Below, piece after piece: positions 1 through 5,930 of a DNA stretch of 6,293 bases. Under the pieces are notes generated by a model. The model worked only from the letters and a program-made list of their open reading frames with translations. It was not told where the DNA came from and did no database searches. Every line of letters begins with the position of its first letter. Within the stretch, counting starts at the first letter, position 1. The position numbers and the translations under genes are program-made. Source of the DNA: Bacteroidota bacterium (GTDB lineage: Bacteria > Bacteroidota > Ignavibacteria > Kapaibacteriales > Kapaibacteriaceae); the NCBI GenBank assembly GCA_003488525.1, contig DNLG01000103.1, positions 1 to 6,293 of the forward strand, in the 5' to 3' direction.

Positions 1-1073
1 GTCTGGGTGAGCCCCTTGTTCATCATCTCGTTGCTTTCGAGGATCCAGCTGGCTTCGCCTTTGAGAATTCCGCGTTGCTTGGCGCGCTCGCCGATCTCCA
101 TGTACATGGCGGCATCGATACCGGAGCCGCGGAACTCCGGCAGGACGCCAAGAACAATGATGCGAACAAGGTCGATCGATTTCTTCTTTGTGAGCAGGTG
201 CCAGACACCACCGAGGATGCCGCCGCTCTTGTTGTGCTTCAGACACTGGTTAACGTCGGGCAGGGCAAGGCAGAAGCCGGCCGTGCGACCGTGGCTCTCG
301 GCGATGAAGACGAGCTTTTCGTCGGCGATCTGCTTGAGGTCCGCAGCAAGGAAGTCGAACTCGGCATCGGTGAACTTCACAAAGCCCCAGTTCTTCTCCC
401 ACGCCTGGTTATAGATCTGCTTCAGGGTCTCGACGTCCTGCTTGAACTTCTTGCTGTCTGAGAAGTTGAACGAACGGAAGGTAAGGTCGTTGCGCTTGAC
501 GATCACGTCAAAGAGACGCTTCATTTTGTCCGACGCGTAGTCCTTGTTGTGCAGCAGATAGGCAAAAAGATCCTGTGCCTTGCCATATCCAGCACCCTCA
601 ATGAGCTTCGCATAGTAGGGCGGATTGTAGGTCATCAGGATGACGGGTGTGCCGTCGAAGCCGTCAATAAGCAGGCCGCATTCATCGTTCATCGATGGGT
701 TGACGGGTCCGCGGATCTCGTCCATACCCTTCGACCGAACCCACTCTTCTGCTGCGCGCAGCAAGGCGGTGGCAACTTCCTGATCATCGATGCTCTCGAA
801 GAATCCGAAGAAGCCCGCCTTGTCGTTGTGGGTGGCATTGTGATTGCGGTTGATGATACCCGCGATGCGCCCTACCACTTCACCGTTGCGCTCGGCAAGA
901 AACAGCTGGATCGAGCCGTGCTGATAGAACGGGTTCTTCTTGGTGTTGAGCAGCTTTTGCCGATCCATGATCAGCGGCGGAGCCCAATGCGGGTCGTTCT
1001 TGTAGAAGTTCCATTGCGATTTGATGAATCGGAGCGTTTCCGATTCCGGGATGGCACGTACAGAGATGCTCAT
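1..1073 (-). CDS. GNAT-like N-acetyltransferase, two-lobed (3' end cut by window)
   Basis: The frame is open for 357 codons from an ATG at 1073 to the window edge, so the C-terminus is missing; judging from remembered family members, perhaps 15-25 residues. It begins MSISVRAIPESETLRF. The N-terminal half holds a conserved block without an acetyl-CoA loop: VVGRIAGIINRNHN (66-79), GFFGFFES (87-94) and RGPVNPSMNDECGLL (121-135). The C-terminal half looks like a true GNAT lobe: a beta strand IIVLGVLPEFRG followed by the pyrophosphate-binding loop R315-G-S-G-I319 and helix DAAMYMEIGERAKQRG. It is a cytoplasmic protein with no signal peptide or membrane segment. The family is common in Bacteroidota and relatives, and as far as I know its substrate is not established; acetyl or acyl transfer from CoA is inferred from the loop alone. 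It diverges from the carboxypeptidase Q-like gene. A -7 box TATCTTTG lies 35 nt upstream of the start codon; there is no clear Shine-Dalgarno, which is usual in this group. Confidence 0.9.
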   Translation of the reverse strand, partial: MSISVRAIPESETLRFIKSQWNFYKNDPHWAPPLIMDRQKLLNTKKNPFYQHGSIQLFLAERNGEVVGRIAGIINRNHNATHNDKAGFFGFFESIDDQEVATALLRAAEEWVRSKGMDEIRGPVNPSMNDECGLLIDGFDGTPVILMTYNPPYYAKLIEGAGYGKAQDLFAYLLHNKDYASDKMKRLFDVIVKRNDLTFRSFNFSDSKKFKQDVETLKQIYNQAWEKNWGFVKFTDAEFDFLAADLKQIADEKLVFIAESHGRTAGFCLALPDVNQCLKHNKSGGILGGVWHLLTKKKSIDLVRIIVLGVLPEFRGSGIDAAMYMEIGERAKQRGILKGEASWILESNEMMNKGLTQ

Positions 1074-1108
1074 TGTCGCTTTCGGAAAAAGTGGAACTCT
1101 TCAGCGGG

Positions 1109-1116
1109 CAAAGATA
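1109..1116 (-). promoter_or_regulatory. Putative -7 promoter box for the acetyltransferase gene
   Basis: The minus strand reads TATCTTTG, an exact match to the Bacteroides primary-sigma -7 consensus TAnnTTTG. It sits 35 nt upstream of the start codon at 1073, a plausible distance for a short leader. I could not find a convincing TTTG (-33) element at the expected spacing, so the call rests on one box and its position. Confidence 0.4.
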
Positions 1117-1133
1117 CCACGGTAAGAGTGTCG

Positions 1134-1141
1134 TATTTTTT
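1134..1141 (+). promoter_or_regulatory. Weak -7-like box for the carboxypeptidase Q-like gene
   Basis: The plus strand reads TATTTTTT, which matches TAnnTTTG at all fixed positions but the last. It lies 43 nt upstream of the ATG at 1185 in the only AT-rich patch of the 111-bp divergent intergenic region. There is no clear -33 element. Between this box and the start codon lies a small imperfect dyad (GTCGA at 1147-1151, TCGAC at 1158-1162) that may be chance. Confidence 0.2.
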
Positions 1142-1174
1142 CCGCGGTCGAAATTCATCGACGCCTTTCTGCGT

Positions 1175-1179
1175 GAGGA
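1175..1179 (+). promoter_or_regulatory. Shine-Dalgarno site that decides the peptidase start
   Basis: GAGGA lies 5 nt upstream of the ATG at 1185. It supports that ATG as the start and argues against reading the frame back to 549, where it runs open but antisense to the acetyltransferase gene. The same bases would sit inside the coding region if the in-frame GTG at 1173 were used instead. Confidence 0.5.
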
Positions 1180-1184
1180 CATCA

Positions 1185-2525
1185 ATGACACTTTTTCGTC
1201 TGTTTCTGACACTTATCGTCAGTTGCGTCGGTCTTTCCGCCGCTGGTGATGAACTCTCGAAGCGCTTTTCCCGCGATGCTGAGCGCATGCTGGCATGGAC
1301 CAAGGACGACAAGGGATGCTATTCGCTTCTGGCTGACTTCTGCGATCACTATCCAAAGCGCCTCAGCGGCTCGGAGAACCTCGAGAGGGGGCTCGACTGG
1401 CTCATCGGCAAGATGTCAGCCGAGGGCTGGAAGGTGAAAACCCAGCCCGTTATGGTGCCAAACTGGCGTCGGGGCAACGAATTGCTAACGATGTCCAAGC
1501 CCATTGGCCGCTCGTTGCCATTCTGCGGTCTTGGCGGAAGCATCGGTACCGATGGTAAGCCCCTTACCGGCAGCGTCCTGGTCGTGAAGAGCTTCGACGA
1601 TCTCAAGGCACGTCAGGCTGAGGCAAAGGGGCGAATCGTGGTGTTCAATGTACCGTTTACAACCTATGGCGAGACCGTGCAGTACCGCGTTCGCGGTGCC
1701 TCAGAGGCATCGAAATACGGAGCTATTGCCTCACTCGTCAGGAGCGTCGGACCCTATGGAATTCAGACGCCGCATACCGGCGGCATGGGCTATCAGAATG
1801 ACGTGCCGAAGATCCCGCACGGAGCCATCAGCATGGAAGATGCCATGATGATGCAGCGCTGTCAGGACCGCGGCGAGACGGTCGAGCTTACCCTTTCGAT
1901 GGAAGCCAAGTGGCTGCCTGACGCCATGTCACGCAATGTGATCATTGAGATCCCGGGGTCGGAGCTGCCGAACGAAGTCGTGGTGATGGGTGGACATATC
2001 GACTCATGGGACCTTGGAACGGGTGCCATGGATGATGCCGGAGGCTGCTTTGTCGCCTGGCGGGCGCTGACGATGATGAAGACGCTTGGTCTGCGTCCGA
2101 AGCGTACCATCCGTGTGTGCTTCTGGACCAATGAAGAGAACGGACTGCGCGGAGGTGAAGAGTATGCCAAGCAGACAGTAGCCGAAAAACACGTCATGGC
2201 CATCGAGAGTGATGCCGGTGTGTTTGCTCCGACGGGCTTTACCTGTAGCGATTCCAACGGCGCAGTTCGGGCTACGGCCGAAGATATTGCCAATGGCCTG
2301 CTTTCGAAGGTTCACGCAACGACGATCACCACCGGCAGCGGTGGAGCAGACACCAGCCCCCTTCACCGAATGGGTGTGCCAACAATGGAGCTAACGGTTC
2401 AGGGTGAGCGATACTTCTGGTACCATCACACCGAGGGTGACACCGTCGATAAGCTCAAGGAGCATGAAGTCAATGACTGCGTCTACGCTATGGCCGTTGT
2501 GGCCTGGACGTTTGCCAACCTCTGA
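1185..2525 (+). CDS. Secreted M28 zinc peptidase, carboxypeptidase Q/PGCP type
   Basis: A 446-residue zinc exopeptidase, close to the length of human carboxypeptidase Q (about 470). These enzymes cleave dipeptides or release terminal amino acids. The N-terminus MTLFRLFLTLIVSCVGLSAAG is an export signal. Next come the family block YPKRLSGSENLE (from 56), PVMVPNW (88-94), a PA-like insertion (about 95-250, with PHTGG at 196-200), and the M28 catalytic core. Visible zinc ligands and catalytic residues by family alignment: H271 in GGHIDSWD, D283 in MDDAGG, catalytic E317 and ligand E318 in TNEENG, D343 in ESDAG, and H415 in WYHHTEGDT. All are present, so the enzyme should be active. The start is chosen by GAGGA 5 nt upstream and by the signal peptide. 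I13-S-C14 also fits a lipobox, so it may be a lipoprotein. It converges on the next peptidase gene with 32 bp between stop codons. Confidence 0.94.
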   Translation: MTLFRLFLTLIVSCVGLSAAGDELSKRFSRDAERMLAWTKDDKGCYSLLADFCDHYPKRLSGSENLERGLDWLIGKMSAEGWKVKTQPVMVPNWRRGNELLTMSKPIGRSLPFCGLGGSIGTDGKPLTGSVLVVKSFDDLKARQAEAKGRIVVFNVPFTTYGETVQYRVRGASEASKYGAIASLVRSVGPYGIQTPHTGGMGYQNDVPKIPHGAISMEDAMMMQRCQDRGETVELTLSMEAKWLPDAMSRNVIIEIPGSELPNEVVVMGGHIDSWDLGTGAMDDAGGCFVAWRALTMMKTLGLRPKRTIRVCFWTNEENGLRGGEEYAKQTVAEKHVMAIESDAGVFAPTGFTCSDSNGAVRATAEDIANGLLSKVHATTITTGSGGADTSPLHRMGVPTMELTVQGERYFWYHHTEGDTVDKLKEHEVNDCVYAMAVVAWTFANL

Positions 2526-2557
2526 CGTTAAACCCGCGAAACCGGGGATCGAGGCGG

Positions 2558-4396
2558 TTACTTGCCCGTAAAGGTCACCGTCAGGGCAAGGGGCTTGCCA
2601 TCACGCAGCACCTTCACGGTGGTCACATCGCCCGGCTTGAACGTTCCAAGAGCTGCCATCAGGTCATAGATGTTCTTGATCGTTGTCGGTCCCATCGCAG
2701 TAATGATGTCGTCGCTCTGCAGGCCGCCCTTCTCGGCAGGCGAGCCGGGCTTTACACCGGTGATGTGCAAACCCTGCGGATCATCACTGTAGTCAGGCAC
2801 CACGCCGAAGGTAACCTTCAGAGCCATGCTGGAGGACTGTGTGGATACAGGCTTATCAGCCCCCTTTGCAAACTCGGGACGTTCGGGCGCATCGCCGATG
2901 ATGCGAACGGAGCGCTCGACCATCGTTAGAACCGTCACCTGACCATCGGCATTGACCTTGTCCCAGGTGTCGGACGGACGATGATAGTCGCCGTGCAATC
3001 CCGTAAAGAAGAACAGCACGGGTATGCCCTTGCCGGTGAACGATGAGTGATCGCTCGGCCCGAAACCGTCAGCCGTTGTCGTGACGGTGAGTGCGAGGCC
3101 CTTCTTTGCCGAATCAATAACGGCCGGCCACCTGGCTGAGGTGCCAAGACCCTGGATGTTCAGCTTGCCATCCTTGAGTCGGCCGATCATATCAAGGTTA
3201 ATCATCGCCACGATCCGGTCGAGCGGAACCGTCGGCGATGTTACCCAGTGCTTCGATCCGAGGAGCCCCTTTTCCTCGCCGCTGAATGCCATGAAGAGGA
3301 CGCTTCTCTTGAGGGGGCTTGCCGATACTGCGCGTGCCAGCTCGATGATGCCAGCCGTTCCTGAAGCATTATCGTCTGCGCCGTAGTGTATTGCCGGTTC
3401 GTTCGAGGATGACAGCGAGTTCTCGTCACCCATGCCGATGTGATCATAGTGGGCACCTACTACCACGAATTCATTCTTGAGTGCAGGGTCGGTACCTTCG
3501 ACAATACCGATGATGTTCGAGGTTGTGCTCTCTTCGAAGGCCAGCGCAACGGATACGGAAGACGTCACATTGGCCAGGACAAATGACCTGGGCTTCTTGG
3601 TCTTTTCGATCTCGGTCTCGGCAACGAACAACGACGTACCCTTGGCTGGAAAGACCTTGGCAGCCGTCGAGCGCCGCGCCTGAATGGCAAGCACGCCGGA
3701 GTTCTTACCGAGCCGATCGAGGCCGAAGCGTGAGAGCACATCGGCAGAGTCACCGTTCTTGTTCACGAAGATCACCGCCAGAGCCCCTTTGTCGCGGGCC
3801 ACGGTGGTCTTGCTCCGGATCGACGAGAGCTGGCGGAGCGACTCGTCTTTTTCTGCCCAGCCCGGCAGTCCGCGCAGCACAATGACCACCTTGCCTTTGA
3901 CGTCGACCCCTGCGTAATCATCGTATGATGACGTCGACAGACCATAGCCGGCAAAGACCACCTCGCCCTTGGCGGTCCCAGTCTCGCTAAACCCGTAGGG
4001 CTGATAATCAGCGCCAAGCTTCCATCCGATGGTGATGGGGCGTGACTGGTCGACCGGTACGCCGGGACGTTCAATGATCACGGAGAAGGAGACCGCGTTG
4101 GGCTCCGAAAGCTTCACACCCGTCGTCAGCGTGAATGGGTCTCCATAGCTGGCGCGGCCGGCTGGGCGAACACCGATCGACTGGAACTGACCCATGATAT
4201 AGGCAGCAGCCTTTTCAATACCGCTGCTACCGGGTCCGCGACCCTGACAGCTGTCCGAGGCCAGCACCCGGACGTGGTCAAGTATCCGCTGCGCTTCGGC
4301 TGAGGTAGCCGTCTGCGAACGGACATTCCCACTTACAATGCCCAACAGAAGGGCGCTCAGGATGATGGTCGTCGAGGTTTGAAGCCGCTTGCGCAT
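2558..4396 (-). CDS. Secreted M28 aminopeptidase with PA and C-terminal PDZ domain
   Basis: A 612-residue exported zinc aminopeptidase-like protein. The start at ATG 4396 gives a clear signal peptide (MRKRLQTSTTIILSALLLGI..., likely cut after S27 before Q28). A frame extension to a TTG at 4426 is unlikely, because that TTG lies inside the probable -7 box. Domains: N-terminal peptidase segment with LASDSCQGRGPGSSG (45-59), PA domain (about 140-260, from GEVVFAGYGL), M28 core, and a PDZ domain (about 526-610, with GVKPGSPAEKGGLQSDDI). Zinc and catalytic residues by family alignment: H316 in GAHYDH, D341 in GADDNASG, catalytic E374 and ligand E375 in SGEEKG, D402 in NLDMIGR, H472 in YHRPSDT. All are intact. 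PA and PDZ domains probably guide substrate or partner binding. It is likely periplasmic or secreted and probably cuts peptides for nutrition or turnover; the substrate cannot be told from the sequence. It is clearly a different M28 subfamily from its tail-to-tail neighbour. Confidence 0.95.
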   Translation of the reverse strand: MRKRLQTSTTIILSALLLGIVSGNVRSQTATSAEAQRILDHVRVLASDSCQGRGPGSSGIEKAAAYIMGQFQSIGVRPAGRASYGDPFTLTTGVKLSEPNAVSFSVIIERPGVPVDQSRPITIGWKLGADYQPYGFSETGTAKGEVVFAGYGLSTSSYDDYAGVDVKGKVVIVLRGLPGWAEKDESLRQLSSIRSKTTVARDKGALAVIFVNKNGDSADVLSRFGLDRLGKNSGVLAIQARRSTAAKVFPAKGTSLFVAETEIEKTKKPRSFVLANVTSSVSVALAFEESTTSNIIGIVEGTDPALKNEFVVVGAHYDHIGMGDENSLSSSNEPAIHYGADDNASGTAGIIELARAVSASPLKRSVLFMAFSGEEKGLLGSKHWVTSPTVPLDRIVAMINLDMIGRLKDGKLNIQGLGTSARWPAVIDSAKKGLALTVTTTADGFGPSDHSSFTGKGIPVLFFFTGLHGDYHRPSDTWDKVNADGQVTVLTMVERSVRIIGDAPERPEFAKGADKPVSTQSSSMALKVTFGVVPDYSDDPQGLHITGVKPGSPAEKGGLQSDDIITAMGPTTIKNIYDLMAALGTFKPGDVTTVKVLRDGKPLALTVTFTGK

Positions 4397-4407
4397 GATG
4401 GTCTGCC

Positions 4408-4415
4408 TATGTTTG
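4408..4415 (+). promoter_or_regulatory. Putative -7 promoter box for the flippase-lipoprotein operon
   Basis: TATGTTTG is an exact TAnnTTTG match, 60 nt upstream of the flippase ATG at 4476. A TTG at 4389-4391 could be a poor -33 element, but at 16 bp the spacing is shorter than usual. The box lies in the leader of the oppositely oriented peptidase gene and faces that gene's own -7 box. Confidence 0.4.
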
Positions 4416-4423
4416 TAGCACTG

Positions 4424-4431
4424 CAAAACTA
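4424..4431 (-). promoter_or_regulatory. Putative -7 promoter box for the PDZ-peptidase gene
   Basis: The minus strand reads TAGTTTTG, an exact TAnnTTTG match, 27 nt upstream of the ATG at 4396. No good -33 element is visible. Its position would place the transcription start near 4416-4418, downstream of the alternative TTG codon at 4426, which supports the ATG start of the peptidase. Confidence 0.4.
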
Positions 4432-4475
4432 CGTCCGCGTATGGACGCCCCCTAACGCATCAGCGCGAATCACGG

Positions 4476-5930
4476 ATGTCCTCAAAGATCGCACGGCTGG
4501 CATCAGACACGGTTGTCTACGGAGTTTCGACCGTTCTGTCGAGATTCCTGACGTTTCTTCTCACGCCTCTGCTGACGAATTACCTGACGTCGACCGAGAT
4601 CGGCGAGATCGCTGCCCTGTATGCGATGATCGCCTTCGTCGGCATCGTGTATTCGCTTGGCATGGAGCCGGCATTTACCCGATTCTGGGAGCCGGCGAAC
4701 GAGGACGGAAATACGCAGACCTTCCGTATGGCCTTTCGCGTCGTTGCCCTTATCAGCTGCGGCATCACGGGTCTGACGATCCTTAATGCTGATTGGGTAG
4801 CCGGCTCCCCCTTCCTGAGTCTCGGTCATCAGGGGGCGCACCTGGTTGCGATCGCTGCGTTGATCCCGCTTCTGGATGGACTTGTTCTCATCCCGTTCTC
4901 GCGTCTTCGTATGCAGCAGCGTCCGCGCGTCTTCGCTGCGTTGCGCTTGCTCTCGGTCGTTGTCACGTTTGTCTTCACAGTGGTCTTCGTGGTCCTGCTC
5001 GGCTGGCGCATTGAGGGGGCTCTCTGGGCCGGTGTGATCGGCAACCTGGTGACCTTCCTGCTGTTCGTTCCCGGGATCATCCGTCGCTGGCCCAAGGGTC
5101 CGGCACCTAAAGGTCTCTTCGGCGAGATGCTCTCGTTCGGACTGCCCACGGTTCCATCAAACTTTTCCTCGATCATGGTGCAGGTGGCCGACAGGCCCAT
5201 CATGCTGATGCTGACCAGCAGCAGCGTCGTTGGACTGTACCAGACAAACTTCCGACTCGCCATCCCGATGATGATGTTCGTGACGGTCTTCGAGTATGCG
5301 TGGAAGCCCTTCTACCTGACGCATCGGACCGATGAGGATGCCAAGCAGACGTTCTCTCGGGTATTCACGGTCTTTACGGCCGTCTGTGGCTTCATCTTCC
5401 TCTGTACGGCGTTTTTTATCGGGTATGTGGTGCAAATGCCCTTCGTTGGTGGACGGTTTGTGAACCCTGATTACTGGGTTGGTCTGAACATCGTTCCGGT
5501 GGTCATGTTTGCCTACTACTTCAACGGCGTCTTTATCAACATGGCTGCAGGATTGAACATCGAGAAGCGAACGGGGTTCTTCCCGGTTGCCACCGGTGCG
5601 GCGGCCGTGGTGAGTGTTCTGGCTACGTGGCTTCTGGTGCCACCGTTTGGGATCATCGGTGCTGCCTGGGCCAAGGTGATCGCCTATGTGGTGAGTGCCG
5701 TGATCCTCTACGCTGTGTCCCAACGCATCTATCCAATGAGGTATGACTGGTCCCGCGTGCTGAGCATGATCGTTATGGCAGCTGTGCTGTTCTCGACTGT
5801 CATGCTCCTCGACCTATCGGGTCCACTCGCTCTGATCAGCCGCGCGATCGCTACCATACTGTATGTGGTCGTGACTCTCTCGTTGCTTAAGGGCGGCCTT
5901 GCCGCCGTGAAAGGAATGTTTCGCCGATGA
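4476..5930 (+). CDS. Wzx-like polysaccharide/lipid-linked oligosaccharide flippase
   Basis: A 484-residue inner-membrane protein of the MOP superfamily, polysaccharide transporter (PST) branch. Such proteins move undecaprenyl-linked sugar units across the cytoplasmic membrane for O-antigen, capsule or exopolysaccharide. I count about 14 hydrophobic helices, starting with TVVYGVSTVLSRFLTFLLTPLL (12-33) and EIAALYAMIAFVGIVYSLGM (44-63); the last is near ALISRAIATILYVVVTLSLL. The segment LGMEPAFTRFW (61-71) matches the GMExAFxRF motif after helix 2 common in Bacteroidota members, and the length is normal. No strong Shine-Dalgarno precedes the ATG, but the residues after it, MSSKIARLASDTVVYG, are a typical start for the family. 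No glycosyltransferase or polymerase gene lies next to it in this window, so the sugar it carries is unknown. It overlaps the next gene by 4 bases. A lipid II flippase role (MurJ-like) is less likely, as the sequence looks more like the PST branch. Confidence 0.92.
   Translation: MSSKIARLASDTVVYGVSTVLSRFLTFLLTPLLTNYLTSTEIGEIAALYAMIAFVGIVYSLGMEPAFTRFWEPANEDGNTQTFRMAFRVVALISCGITGLTILNADWVAGSPFLSLGHQGAHLVAIAALIPLLDGLVLIPFSRLRMQQRPRVFAALRLLSVVVTFVFTVVFVVLLGWRIEGALWAGVIGNLVTFLLFVPGIIRRWPKGPAPKGLFGEMLSFGLPTVPSNFSSIMVQVADRPIMLMLTSSSVVGLYQTNFRLAIPMMMFVTVFEYAWKPFYLTHRTDEDAKQTFSRVFTVFTAVCGFIFLCTAFFIGYVVQMPFVGGRFVNPDYWVGLNIVPVVMFAYYFNGVFINMAAGLNIEKRTGFFPVATGAAAVVSVLATWLLVPPFGIIGAAWAKVIAYVVSAVILYAVSQRIYPMRYDWSRVLSMIVMAAVLFSTVMLLDLSGPLALISRAIATILYVVVTLSLLKGGLAAVKGMFRR
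5892..5906 (+). other. GC-rich hairpin at the end of the flippase gene
   Basis: GGCGGC, loop CTT, GCCGCC forms a perfect 6-bp all-GC stem inside the last codons of the flippase. It ends 4 nt before AAGGA (5911-5915), the likely ribosome binding site of the following gene. There is no U-tract, so it is not an intrinsic terminator. It may influence translation of the downstream start, or it may simply reflect Gly/Ala codons. Confidence 0.3.

Noticed and set aside
7..461. Plus-strand open frames overlapping the acetyltransferase gene.
   Set aside because: They are composition shadows; the minus-strand frame gives coherent GNAT motifs across the whole stretch.
1147..1162. Inverted repeat GTCGA-N6-TCGAC in the divergent intergenic region.
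   Set aside because: Five-base arms at this spacing are expected about once by chance in a region of this size; no second copy is seen.
549..1184. Open extension of the peptidase frame for 212 codons upstream of the ATG at 1185.
   Set aside because: It is entirely antisense to the well-supported acetyltransferase for most of its length, shows no domain sequence, and the ATG at 1185 has a Shine-Dalgarno and a signal peptide directly after it.
2531..2559. Possible terminator hairpins between the convergent peptidase genes (CCCG/CGGG at 2533-2546; AACCG/CGGTT at 2540-2559).
   Set aside because: The stems are only 4-5 bp, overlap each other and have no T-tract on either strand, so neither is a credible intrinsic terminator.
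4397..4426. Ten-residue N-terminal extension of the PDZ peptidase from a TTG at 4426.
   Set aside because: The TTG lies within the putative -7 box, and the ATG at 4396 begins a normal signal peptide with a basic n-region.
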